A DNA stretch of 24,551 nucleotides from CAZPAH01 sp964584495 (lineage in GTDB: Bacteria; Krumholzibacteriota; Krumholzibacteriia; Krumholzibacteriales; Krumholzibacteriaceae), in the NCBI GenBank assembly GCA_964584495.1, contig CAZPAH010000032.1, positions 1-24,551 of the forward strand. Direction: 5' to 3'. The notes under the pieces are model-generated. The model was not told the DNA's origin and did not search any database. It saw nothing but the letters and a program-made list of their open reading frames with translations. This document shows, one piece after another, positions 8,501 through 17,000 of the stretch (within the stretch, counting starts at the first letter, position 1; the number at the start of each line of letters is the position of its first letter). The translations under genes were made by a program, and so were the position numbers.

Positions 8501-8570
8501 AAGTGAAAGGTGCCGATTGGGTTTTATTTGCAGTTGTTGCATGAAAACCCCGGCCTTCAAGAACGAACCC

Positions 8571-8586
8571 TTCACCCGGAGGTGAA
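8571..8586 (+). promoter_or_regulatory. Hairpin overlapping the ribosome binding site of the LiaI-like gene
   Basis: TTCACC (8571-8576) and GGTGAA (8581-8586) are perfect complements around a CGGA loop. The right arm and loop contain the Shine-Dalgarno sequence GGAGGTGA (8578-8585) of the gene starting at 8590. Folding would mask the site, so it could set or regulate translation. It is short and could be chance. Confidence 0.4.
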
Positions 8587-8589
8587 ATA

Positions 8590-9087
8590 ATGGGGAAAGG
8601 CAAAAGACCTTCGATAGTACCAGGGCTTCTTCTGATTTTCATCGGTTTGATTATCCTTTTAAGCAACTTCGAGGCCCTCGATCTGGACTGGGAGGTGCTA
8701 TGGACCTACATAATTATCATTCTCGGCGTGATATTCTGGATCGGCTTCATCTTCGACCGGAGCAAGGAAGGACTCATCATGCCCGGGACGATACTGCTCA
8801 CCGTCGGGATAATCTTCAATGTCAGCGCCAGGTTCGGCTGGACCGAGATGGATCACCTGTGGCCCTTCTTCATTCTGGCACCGGCCTTCGGATTCTACGC
8901 GATGTACATATTCGGCAAACGGGAAAGGGGACTGCTCATCCCGGCGGGGATACTGACCTTAGTGGGACTGGTCTTTCTCATGCAGAGCTACCGTTATATA
9001 AAGTACATTTGGCCGATCGCCATGATAGCGGTCGGGATGCTTCTCCTTATCAGGCCCAGGAAGGAAAATCCGCATGATATCGATTGA
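8590..9087 (+). CDS. LiaI/DUF5668-like polytopic membrane protein
   Basis: The protein has 165 residues, mostly hydrophobic, with about six membrane segments (roughly 9-25, 33-53, 62-80, 90-107, 113-130, 137-153). Their internal repetition (GLLLIFIGLIILLSNF, then GTILLTVGIIFNVS, then GILTLVGLVFLMQS) is characteristic of the LiaI-LiaF-like transmembrane domain. Such proteins accompany envelope-stress modules; their biochemical role is unclear. A strong GGAGGTG site precedes the ATG, inside a small inverted repeat. The next gene starts 27 bases on and begins with the same kind of domain, so the two probably form one transcription unit. No sensor kinase or regulator of the Lia type is next to it. 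Confidence 0.75.
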   Translation: MGKGKRPSIVPGLLLIFIGLIILLSNFEALDLDWEVLWTYIIIILGVIFWIGFIFDRSKEGLIMPGTILLTVGIIFNVSARFGWTEMDHLWPFFILAPAFGFYAMYIFGKRERGLLIPAGILTLVGLVFLMQSYRYIKYIWPIAMIAVGMLLLIRPRKENPHDID

Positions 9088-9114
9088 CGGGATGAAGATC
9101 TACTGGAGGTAAAA

Positions 9115-9702
9115 ATGAATCTTGAATCGAAAGACGCGAAGATAGGCCTTATAATAATCTTTGTAGGTCTTATCTTCGTATTGAACAACTTCGGGGTTTT
9201 CGAATTCGGAGATTTTATATGGAAACTCTGGCCGATTCTGCTGATCTGGTTGGGATACAGGATGCTGAGGAGGAGAGGAACAAGAACGACATCCGACGGC
9301 AACTTCCAGGTTTTCGGAGATACGGTCACGGAGACGACATCGCCTTATATCAGACACTCGAGCGCTTTCGGCGATATAAGGATCAAGATCAACGCCACCG
9401 AGTTCGCCGGGGGAAACGCCAGCACCGTATTCGGGAAGGTGTCGATCGATCTCGGCTCGATAGAGTCGGTCACGGGATACGGGCAGCTCGATCTGCACTC
9501 GGTATTCGGAGATATCACGATCCGTCTTCCGCGGAACGTCGCGGTGGAACTTTCCAGCTGTTCCTCTTTCGGTTCGATCGTCGGACCGGACGGCAACAAG
9601 CTCGGCGAGAGGCAGTACAGTACTCCAGGCTTCGAGGATACGGACCACAGGCTGAAGATCCGCGTATCTCAGGTTTTCGGGGATATCGAACTGATACAAT
9701 AG
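9115..9702 (+). CDS. LiaF-like protein with FGD-repeat C-terminal domain
   Basis: The protein has 195 residues. The N-terminus holds two membrane segments (about 10-27 and 33-50) of the LiaF/DUF5668 type. From residue 60 on comes a soluble beta-rich part resembling the cell-wall-active antibiotic response (LiaF C-terminal) domain. This part carries a recurring V/A/S-FGD-type motif at residues 65-69, 83-87, 104-108, 129-133, 150-154 and 186-190, which suggests stacked beta-turns of a small right-handed beta-helix. A GGAGGT site lies just ahead of the ATG. In Firmicutes LiaF inhibits an envelope-stress sensor; whether that applies here is unknown, since no LiaRS-like pair is visible. It is downstream of a related membrane protein and convergent with the M28 peptidase. 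Confidence 0.75.
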   Translation: MNLESKDAKIGLIIIFVGLIFVLNNFGVFEFGDFIWKLWPILLIWLGYRMLRRRGTRTTSDGNFQVFGDTVTETTSPYIRHSSAFGDIRIKINATEFAGGNASTVFGKVSIDLGSIESVTGYGQLDLHSVFGDITIRLPRNVAVELSSCSSFGSIVGPDGNKLGERQYSTPGFEDTDHRLKIRVSQVFGDIELIQ

Positions 9703-9809
9703 GCGCGGCATCGTTCCTCTAAAGAGAGATCTGCCGGCCGAGCATGACACGCCTGCGCCATCTCATACCCATCGGCACGGCGTTACGCCCCTGCACGAAC
9801 TCGGATCCA

Positions 9810-12002
9810 TCAGCGCAGGATAACGACCTTGCGCGACCGCGTACAGCCCCCCGCATCAAGACGGAGAAAATATATCCCGCTCGCGAGATCCTCTCCCGAA
9901 TCGCCCTTGCCGTTCCAGGCGAATTCGATCTTTCCCGGACCTACCACATCGTCTATCAACAGGGCGACCCTTCTTCCCGTCACATCGTAAAGTGAAAGCT
10001 TGATGGGCATAGCCCCGGGGAGCTCGAACCTGATCCTGGTGTGGTTGAAAAGGGGGTTCGGGTAATTCTGATGGAGAACGACTTCCGCGATGTTCGTATC
10101 GGGGGCCGATGGCAGGTACCCGGCCAGGATCGCCGCCGTCCCCAGTGCCGCCTTGCCGGCTTCGGCGACATAATCGAAATCTACGTACTCGACCACGTCG
10201 GAGCTGCTGTGATAATGAGGGTTATCCCTGTAGCCGCTCTCGATCAGGAGGACCGCCGGAACCCCCTCGATCTCCCAGAAGGCCATGTGATCGCTCGCCG
10301 GGTACGGCCTGGCCAGACGGTTCGGGAGATTCTGGAGCCCGAAATAGGCGAAAGAGGCGGCCACGTCAACCACCAGCAATGTGTCGATACCGTCGATCCT
10401 TCCCGAGATATCGATCTCGCCCCTCCCGCCGTAATCGTTGCCGACCATGTCTATGTTGATTACCGCGTCGTAGGTGATATTGGTGTCCCTGTGTCCCACG
10501 TAGTACTGGCTTCCCTTCAACCCGAGCTCCTCGCCGTCGAAAAGGAAAAATTCTACGGTCTTGCTCACCCACGCACCCTGAAGAAGCCTGGCGCACTCCA
10601 GAACGCAGGCGGTTCCCGAGCCGTTGTCGTCGGCGCCCGGCGCGCTTACCAGAGGATCGTGCCAGTTCTGTGAATCATAGTGACCGCACAGGACGATCCT
10701 GTGGTCCGGCTCATCCCTTCCCTCGAGGCTGAAAATAATATTCTTGCCGAGCAGCGTGTCGGCGAATACCGTTATCGAGCATTCGGGAGGCTCGCCCCCG
10801 TCGGTATCGATTTTAAGCACCTCGTTACCCCCGGCCGCCCAGACGGACAGGTTCTCGTCGGAGGTCAACCGCCAGATATCGGTCGTGCCGGTACAGGCGG
10901 TCCCGATGCTGTCCCACGATGCGCCCCCGTTCTCGCTTTTCCAGACGTTCCCCCCCTCTCCCGCCGAGTAGACAAGGGACGAGTCGATCATCTCGACGCT
11001 TCTCAGCTCGTCGCCGATTACGACTTCGCCCCAGTCCGCCCCACCGTTGCTGGTGTAGAAGACACTGTTATCGCCTACGATGACCCCGTGATTCGGATCG
11101 GCGAAATCGATACCCGACAGTACCGCCGATGTGAGGGAGGTCGAGCTCCAGCTGAATCCGCTGTCCTTGGTCTCGAAGAGATACCCTCCGTCGGTGACGA
11201 CCCAGACATGATCCGGGCCGGTCATCGCAACGCCGTTGCAGCCCAGGTAATTGAGTTTCGCCCTGTCCACGTGGATGATCCACCACTCATTCACAATGTA
11301 CCGCATCAGGAAGAGCGTCCCGTAGGAGCCCGCCGCAACCGCGAACTCTCCGTCCCAGAACTCTATGTCCATCAGGGAGTAGATCAGGTTATCCGAGTTC
11401 CCCTCCTTGAACAGGTTCCATGAATCCCCCGCGTCATCCGAATAGAAGAGCATTCCGTAGGAGCTGCCCTTCTTCTTTCCCGCGGCCCACAGCCTTCCCC
11501 TCGGATCCAGCCCGAGATCCCAGACCCTCGCGTCGATCATCGTGCATAGCTCGAAAGGACCTGAGTTCACGGAAGAGACGCGGCGGAATATCTCCCCCTC
11601 GCTCGAGGCGGTCCAGACCGTATCGCCGGCGGACGTGACCGCTATACCGAGAAGATCGGGGTAGTTGACGGTCAAAGGAAAGGTCTGCACGCGGGGATCG
11701 TAACCCTCGCTCCTGATCCTTTCGAGGAGGTATTCCATTGCGAGAAGCTTCTGCGGGGACGCGGCATACCTCGTCGCTATCACGTAGGGAAGGCCGCCGA
11801 TAAGCACCGTATCGGCCCCGCTGAGCTTCCTGATATCCTCCTCCAGCCTCGAACGGTCGAACCCTCCCACCAGCTCGCAGAGATAGCACGGCGCATCCTG
11901 AGCGAGAGCGGTTCCCATGCGCGGGTAGACAACCATAAGAAACATACTAGCAAGAAGTAAGGCCGACGCTGCGAGTGGCATCCGCCTGCATTTTTCTTTC
12001 AA
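9810..12002 (-). CDS. Secreted M28 zinc peptidase with inserted beta-propeller and C-terminal sorting domain
   Basis: This 730-residue exported protein has a signal peptide (hydrophobic 9-26, cleavage near ALAQD at 32-36). The M28 zinc site is complete: H441 and D443 (GHYDS), D458/D459 (GADDNGSG), E491-E492 (DGEELG), D518 (INIDMVG) and H598 (HYHSSSD). An M28-like N-terminal helix region (about 70-108) is separated from the zinc core by roughly 300 residues. That insert carries four Asp-box-like repeats (SDDAGDSW, TKDSGFSW, TSNGGADW, SENGGASW), a Ycf48/BNR beta-propeller. The end (about 640-730) is a FlgD-like sorting domain with QNYPNP and KVVILR. It is probably an aminopeptidase at the cell surface. 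The start is TTG with AAGGA upstream; ATG at 11981 is an alternative. Confidence 0.92.
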   Translation of the reverse strand: MKEKCRRMPLAASALLLASMFLMVVYPRMGTALAQDAPCYLCELVGGFDRSRLEEDIRKLSGADTVLIGGLPYVIATRYAASPQKLLAMEYLLERIRSEGYDPRVQTFPLTVNYPDLLGIAVTSAGDTVWTASSEGEIFRRVSSVNSGPFELCTMIDARVWDLGLDPRGRLWAAGKKKGSSYGMLFYSDDAGDSWNLFKEGNSDNLIYSLMDIEFWDGEFAVAAGSYGTLFLMRYIVNEWWIIHVDRAKLNYLGCNGVAMTGPDHVWVVTDGGYLFETKDSGFSWSSTSLTSAVLSGIDFADPNHGVIVGDNSVFYTSNGGADWGEVVIGDELRSVEMIDSSLVYSAGEGGNVWKSENGGASWDSIGTACTGTTDIWRLTSDENLSVWAAGGNEVLKIDTDGGEPPECSITVFADTLLGKNIIFSLEGRDEPDHRIVLCGHYDSQNWHDPLVSAPGADDNGSGTACVLECARLLQGAWVSKTVEFFLFDGEELGLKGSQYYVGHRDTNITYDAVINIDMVGNDYGGRGEIDISGRIDGIDTLLVVDVAASFAYFGLQNLPNRLARPYPASDHMAFWEIEGVPAVLLIESGYRDNPHYHSSSDVVEYVDFDYVAEAGKAALGTAAILAGYLPSAPDTNIAEVVLHQNYPNPLFNHTRIRFELPGAMPIKLSLYDVTGRRVALLIDDVVGPGKIEFAWNGKGDSGEDLASGIYFLRLDAGGCTRSRKVVILR

Positions 12003-12118
12003 TCCGGGATCCTTTTGTAAATCCTGCCCGCCTTAAGAACTACAACGGTGCGCATGCCTGTAGACCAGTGCTCGGGACCAGGCCGGACGGGCTGCACCCA
12101 TTATTTTTTGCAAACTTC

Positions 12119-12147
12119 TTGTTACGGTTCAATATACAAATTATAAT
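12119..12147 (+). promoter_or_regulatory. Sigma-70-type promoter for tldD
   Basis: TTGTTA at 12119-12124 and TATAAT at 12142-12147 are separated by exactly 17 bases, giving a predicted start near 12154 and a leader of about 90 nt. The -10 overlaps a symmetrical ATTATAAT, so the opposite strand also reads TATAAT (12145-12140) toward the M28 gene. That one has no fitting -35. The surrounding AT-rich block stands out from the GC-rich context. Confidence 0.6.
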
Positions 12148-12188
12148 ATATTCTAGCAACATTGGCGGTATTGAAATTGCTAATATCT

Positions 12189-12220
12189 TTTCGGCTCATC
12201 TGACATGTAACGCGCCGAAA
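12189..12220 (+). other. Stem-loop in the tldD leader
   Basis: TTTCGGC (12189-12195) pairs with GCCGAAA (12214-12220) across an 18-base loop, ending about 10 bases before the GGAGGGG site of tldD. It is in the predicted 5' leader and has no U-tract, so it is not an obvious terminator. Function unknown. Confidence 0.35.
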
Positions 12221-12243
12221 TATCGATCTGGAGGGGTCAGGAA

Positions 12244-13683
12244 TTGCTCTCGTATATCGACCATTTCCATATAAGCGACAGTGTGATAAAGAAAGTGTTG
12301 TCGACAGCCCTTTCGCGCGGCTGCACATTCAGCGACCTTTTTTTCCAGCATACGATAGAGAACCAGATCACGATGGAGGAAGGCATCGTCAAGGAAGGTG
12401 TGAAATGGATCTCGCACGGGGTCGGGATCAGGGCGGTAAAGGGTGAGGGTGCCGGGTACGCCTACACGGAGGATATTTCCCTCGAGAAGATGGAGCTGGC
12501 CGCTAGGGCGGCGGCGGCGCTGGCCGACTCCACCGGGACGACGGGACCGGCCGTGATCAGGAACAAGAGTGTACCCGATTTCTACCCTATAATAGAGCCT
12601 ATAACCGGAACCGCGCTCAAGGAAAAGATCGGGTGGATCGAGGAGGCTGACGCTTCCGCCAGGGGATACGACCCCCGGGTAATCAAAGCGACTGTCTCGA
12701 TCGCCGACAGTATAAGTTATATACAGGTCGCGACCTCCGAGGGAAATCTTCTCAGCGATACGAGACCGATGTTGAGGTTCTCGGTCTCGACCGTGGCCGA
12801 GATGAACGGTTCGAGACAAATCGGGATCTCGAGCGGGGGCGGAAGAATCGGAAAAGATTATTTCAGCGAGCGAAAATCCCCCTCGTTCCACGGCCGTGAG
12901 TCGGCGCGCCAGGCGATTCTGCTTCTCGACGCCATAGACGCCCCGGCGGGCCCGATGGAGTTGATCCTGGCCCCCGCCGAATCGGGTATCCTTCTGCACG
13001 AGTCGATCGGCCATCCCCTCGAAGCCGATTTTATCAGGAAAAAGACATCGGCCTACACGGGCCGCCTCGGCGACCGGGTCGCCAGCGAGCTCGTAACGGT
13101 GATAGATGACGGCACCGTCAGGAACGACCGCGGCGCCATCAACTTCGACGACGAGGGAACGGTGCCCTCGCCGACCGTTCTAATAGAGAAGGGAATCCTC
13201 AAGGGATACATGCACGATCGCATAAGCGCCGAATTATTCGGCGTCGATCCGACCGGTAACGGAAGAAGGGAATCATACAAGTACAACCCGATACCGAGAA
13301 TGACCGTCACCTACCTGGCCAACGGCGAAAGCGAGCCGGAAGAGATATTCCGCTCGACGAAGAAAGGGATTTATTGCAAATCCTTCAAGGGCGGGCAGGT
13401 CGATATCTCGAACGGGGATTTCGTTTTCGTACCGATCGAAGCGTACATGGTCGAAAACGGGCGGATCGGATCCCCGGTGAAGAATCTCACCCTCATAGGG
13501 AACGGCCCGGACGTTCTCTCGAAGGTCACGATGGTGGGAAACGATTTCGCTTTCAGCGACGGACGGTGGACCTGCGGCAAGGGTCAACAGGTGCCCGTGG
13601 GCGTAGGGCTGCCGACGGTGAAGATATCGGAAATCACTATCGGCGGCAGCGATCTGCAGCAAAAACCGGGGGCCGGCGGATGA
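12244..13683 (+). CDS. tldD: TldD metalloprotease subunit
   Basis: TldD and TldE form a heterodimeric zinc protease that degrades unfolded or modified peptides (microcin B17 maturation and CcdA antitoxin turnover in E. coli). This 479-residue protein carries the HExxxH zinc motif HESIGH at residues 252-257 and the conserved C-terminal CGKGQQVPVGVG block with C444, equivalent to the third metal ligand in E. coli TldD. The length is the family norm. The start is TTG at 12244 with GGAGGGG about 9 bases upstream; no closer ATG fits. A good promoter lies about 100 bases upstream. The stop overlaps the tldE start (ATGA), so the two subunits are translationally coupled. It is likely cytoplasmic; the natural substrate is unknown. 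Confidence 0.95.
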   Translation: MLSYIDHFHISDSVIKKVLSTALSRGCTFSDLFFQHTIENQITMEEGIVKEGVKWISHGVGIRAVKGEGAGYAYTEDISLEKMELAARAAAALADSTGTTGPAVIRNKSVPDFYPIIEPITGTALKEKIGWIEEADASARGYDPRVIKATVSIADSISYIQVATSEGNLLSDTRPMLRFSVSTVAEMNGSRQIGISSGGGRIGKDYFSERKSPSFHGRESARQAILLLDAIDAPAGPMELILAPAESGILLHESIGHPLEADFIRKKTSAYTGRLGDRVASELVTVIDDGTVRNDRGAINFDDEGTVPSPTVLIEKGILKGYMHDRISAELFGVDPTGNGRRESYKYNPIPRMTVTYLANGESEPEEIFRSTKKGIYCKSFKGGQVDISNGDFVFVPIEAYMVENGRIGSPVKNLTLIGNGPDVLSKVTMVGNDFAFSDGRWTCGKGQQVPVGVGLPTVKISEITIGGSDLQQKPGAGG

Positions 13684-15023
13684 CGAATGAAGAGATGAAG
13701 AAGCTTGCCGAATGGACCGTCGAGACGGCGGTCTCCAACGGGGCCGACACCGCGGAGGTGGCGGTCACCGGATCGAAGGAGTTCTCGGTAACGGTGAGAA
13801 ACGGCGGGATCGAGAACCTGAACGAATCGGTATCGAGCCGCATAGGGATAACGGTCTCCACTGAGAAGCGAAAAGCATCGATCACATCGACCGACCTGTC
13901 CGAGGACAGCATCAGGCAGTTGATAATCGAGGGAGTGGAACTTTCACGGGTGATGGACTCGGACGAATTCTTCGGGCTGCCGGAAGCCGATCAACTCGGG
14001 ATACACGAGGCCGATCTCGGCATCTATGACCCGCTCACGGCCCGTATGCCCGCCGACAGGATGATAGCGCTGGTCAACGATCTCGAAAGAACGGCCTGCG
14101 CGCTCGACGGCAGGATCATAAGCGACGGAGCATCGGCTTCATGCGGCGAACAGGCCGTGGCGTTCGCCAATTCCCTCGGGTTCATCGGAGCGTACAGAAA
14201 AAGCTACAACTCGATCGTGATTTCCTGCGCGGTCCAGGATACCCCCACCAAGGGAGAGAATACGGGAAAGAAGCAATCCTCGTACTGGTATTCCGCTTCC
14301 CCATCCTTCTCCGGCCTGGAAGATGTCGGGGAAATCGCCTCTAAAGCGGTTGAAAGGACGATCCGGAAGCTCGGAGCGGTCAAGCCTGAAACATGCGAGC
14401 TTCCCGTGATATTCGACCCCGTTACGGCCCGTTCCTTCCTGGGATGGATGGCTTCCGCGGTGAACGGCGGCAACATCTACAGGAAATCCTCCTTTCTCGT
14501 CGATATGATAGACGGCAAGGTCGGGTCCGATCTCCTGACCGTTGTGGACGACCCTCTGCTTGCGGGGAAACTGGGCAGCAGGCCTTTCGACGGGGAGGGA
14601 GTAAAGCCGAGAAGGAACGTGGTCTTCGAGAACGGCACGCTGAAAAGCTACCTTATGAGCAGCTACCAGGCCAGAAAGCTGGGATCGGTCACGACCGGTA
14701 ACGCCGGTGGTTTCTCCAACCTGTACCTCGTGCCGGGGGATACAACGGAGGCGGATATTATCGCGAGCGTCGACAAGGGCCTCTATCTGACATCGATCTC
14801 GGGGCCGGGGGCCAACTGGTCCAACGGCGATTTCTCCCAGGGAGGCCAGGGGATCTGGATAAATAACGGCGAGCTGACATATCCGGTCACCGAATTCACG
14901 ATAGCCGGCACCTTTCCGCGGATGCTTTCGGGCATTTCGATGGTCGGAGACATTCTAGACTGGAGGTCCTCACTGGCCTCCCCGCCGTTCAAGATCGACG
15001 GCATGACGATAAGCGGGACCTGA
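13680..15023 (+). CDS. pmbA: TldE/PmbA subunit of the TldD-TldE protease
   Basis: At 447 residues this is the normal size for TldE/PmbA. It lacks the HExxxH motif, as expected of the non-catalytic partner. The conserved blocks near the C-terminus (GNAGGFSNLYLVPG, WSNGDFSQGGQGIWINNGELTYPV, GISMVGD) identify the family. The ATG at 13680 overlaps the tldD stop by four bases (ATGA) and is the only sensible start; the frame also runs open upstream inside tldD, but in a shadow frame. TldE supplies part of the substrate tunnel in the complex. It is followed after 49 bases by the aspartyl-protease gene on the same strand, so a longer operon is possible. Confidence 0.95.
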   Translation: MTNEEMKKLAEWTVETAVSNGADTAEVAVTGSKEFSVTVRNGGIENLNESVSSRIGITVSTEKRKASITSTDLSEDSIRQLIIEGVELSRVMDSDEFFGLPEADQLGIHEADLGIYDPLTARMPADRMIALVNDLERTACALDGRIISDGASASCGEQAVAFANSLGFIGAYRKSYNSIVISCAVQDTPTKGENTGKKQSSYWYSASPSFSGLEDVGEIASKAVERTIRKLGAVKPETCELPVIFDPVTARSFLGWMASAVNGGNIYRKSSFLVDMIDGKVGSDLLTVVDDPLLAGKLGSRPFDGEGVKPRRNVVFENGTLKSYLMSSYQARKLGSVTTGNAGGFSNLYLVPGDTTEADIIASVDKGLYLTSISGPGANWSNGDFSQGGQGIWINNGELTYPVTEFTIAGTFPRMLSGISMVGDILDWRSSLASPPFKIDGMTISGT

Positions 15024-15072
15024 CGGGTCCCCGATGGCCCTTTGCGCGATGGAAGGAGAGAGCGGAATATAA

Positions 15073-16935
15073 ATGACTTCGAGATTCACTCCTATCTGCA
15101 TCGCGGCGGCGCTTCTGGCGCTGCCATCCCTTCTCCAGGCGGACCCTCTATCCGAAATCGACGAACTTCTCGAAAAACACGCGGAAGCGATGGGAGGCAT
15201 CGAGGCGATCGAAGCTATCCGCTCGACCGTCACATCCTCTGAAATCGAAATGGTATCCACAGGGCTGAAGGGCAGGATGAAGACATGGTCGGCCAGGCCC
15301 TGTTTCTCATACACTGAGATCACCCTGGGCCTATTCACCGTCGATCAGGGATACGACGGGGAATCGGCATGGATGGTCGGCCCGAACGGCAAGCTCCAGT
15401 ACCGGCGGGATGAAGGCTCTCTTAGGAACCAGGTCACAACCTGCCTTCTCGAAAGCTTCGGCTACCTTAAGAAGGGAGACTTCATCTTCGAGCCGGCGGG
15501 AAGGGACACCGTGGACGGCTCTCCCTGCGACGCTCTCGAGCTCGTTCCGGAAGGAGGCAGCAGGTGCCTGGTCTGCTTCGATTCGAACTCGCGCCTGGTG
15601 AGGAAACTTCTTATCAGCGACCCCGAAGGGACGATCGAGCAGGTTTTCGGGGACTACAGGCCTGTCGGCGGCGTTCAATTCCCGTTCAGGACAGTTACCA
15701 GGCAGGTAGAGACCGGCCAGGTGATAGTGACGATAACGGTCTCGGTCGAGGTGAATGTCGAGATCGATCCCGCCATCTTCTTTCCGCCTCGCGAGGATGT
15801 CATCGACTACCGGTTCACCGGGGGAGAAGAATCTTCCGAGAACGTGCCGTTCGTATATAAGAACCGGCATATCTTCATACCGGTCAGGCTGGCCGGCGAA
15901 GAGGAGGAAAAGACATTTCTTCTCGATTCGGGCGCCGGGATGACCGTTATCGATTCATCGGCGGCGGCGCGGATGGGTCTCGAGCTGAAGGACAGGCTGC
16001 CCGGCGCCGGCGCGGGAGGAATGGCCGATTTCCATCTCACCCGAATCCCCGGATTCTCCGTGGAGGGAATAGAGTTCTCGGGACAGACTCTAATCGCTTA
16101 TCCGATCGAAGAGCTTGTCCGCCGCTTCTCCGGTATGGATGTCTCGGGAGTGCTGGGGTACGATTTCCTGAGCCGTTTCACGACCAGGATAGATTACGCG
16201 GATCTCGATATTTCCTTCTTCGATCCGTCCTCCTTTATCCCGCCCGAGGGAGTAACGGCTGTCGAAGCCCCTCTCTTTCACAAGATTTTTTCCCTCGATG
16301 CATCGATCGACGGTCTGTACACAGGCAGGTTTCTACTGGACACCGGAGCGAGCAGCTCGGTAATACAGCGCTCGTTCGCCGAAGAGCACGGCCTGCTCGA
16401 GGGCAAGAGGCCGATAGAGATAGCCGTCGTGGGCGCCGGGGGAGAGGACAGGGCGTATATGTCGAGGTTCGCCTCGATAGCCTTCGGCGATTTCGTTATC
16501 GAGGACCCCGTTCTGACCGTCACATCGGGACGGACCGGCATCGGGGCGTTCGAGGGAGTCGGCGGCGTTATCGGAAACGATATCCTGGAAAGATTCACCG
16601 TCATTCTCGATTACGCGGACCAGAGGGTCTACCTCGAAAAGAACGAACAATTCGGCAGGCCTTTCTTCGACGACAGGTGCGGTCTCGTTCTGACATGCGG
16701 CCCGGGCGGATCGATAACCGTGCACATGGTGATCCCGGACTCTCCGGCCTCAAGCGCCCGTTTCGAGCCGGGGGACGTCATAACCGGAATCGACGGCGCC
16801 GACATCGGCGGTTGCACCGACCTGGAGGAGGTTCTCGAACTGTTCTCTGGGGATGAAGGAGTCCCGCTGAAGATCTGCTTCGAGCGCGGCGGCGAGAAAA
16901 AGAGTGCGCTGGTAATCTTAAAAAGATACATTTAG
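15073..16935 (+). CDS. Exported protein with two retropepsin-like aspartyl-protease domains and a PDZ domain
   Basis: The protein has 620 residues and a Sec signal peptide (hydrophobic 8-21, QADP after it). Residues about 25-235 resemble an outer-membrane lipoprotein-sorting (LolA-like) beta-sheet region, seen only as a general pattern. Two pepsin-like halves follow, each with a catalytic-type motif: FLLDSGAGMTVID (D285) and FLLDTGASSSVIQ (D423). Each is followed by a hydrophobic-GG/GYD or GND flap-like segment (GVLGYDFL at about 359, GVIGNDIL at about 498). The C-terminus (about 530-617) is a PDZ domain. Retropepsins normally dimerise; here both active-site halves are on one chain, which suggests an internal pseudo-dimer. 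Probably periplasmic; substrate unknown. GGAGAG lies 14 bases before the ATG. Confidence 0.82.
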   Translation: MTSRFTPICIAAALLALPSLLQADPLSEIDELLEKHAEAMGGIEAIEAIRSTVTSSEIEMVSTGLKGRMKTWSARPCFSYTEITLGLFTVDQGYDGESAWMVGPNGKLQYRRDEGSLRNQVTTCLLESFGYLKKGDFIFEPAGRDTVDGSPCDALELVPEGGSRCLVCFDSNSRLVRKLLISDPEGTIEQVFGDYRPVGGVQFPFRTVTRQVETGQVIVTITVSVEVNVEIDPAIFFPPREDVIDYRFTGGEESSENVPFVYKNRHIFIPVRLAGEEEEKTFLLDSGAGMTVIDSSAAARMGLELKDRLPGAGAGGMADFHLTRIPGFSVEGIEFSGQTLIAYPIEELVRRFSGMDVSGVLGYDFLSRFTTRIDYADLDISFFDPSSFIPPEGVTAVEAPLFHKIFSLDASIDGLYTGRFLLDTGASSSVIQRSFAEEHGLLEGKRPIEIAVVGAGGEDRAYMSRFASIAFGDFVIEDPVLTVTSGRTGIGAFEGVGGVIGNDILERFTVILDYADQRVYLEKNEQFGRPFFDDRCGLVLTCGPGGSITVHMVIPDSPASSARFEPGDVITGIDGADIGGCTDLEEVLELFSGDEGVPLKICFERGGEKKSALVILKRYI

Positions 16936-17000
16936 ATAACTGCGTGATCTTCCGGCGCGCGTCCGTCGACCGCCGGGTTCATAATTGCGAAAGGATAGAC

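Noticed and set aside
16944..17000. Upstream ATG at 16944 as start of the beta-CASP protein
   Set aside because: The extra 19 residues are not like the family, and the ATG at 17001 has a good AAAGGA site and begins the conserved first strand.
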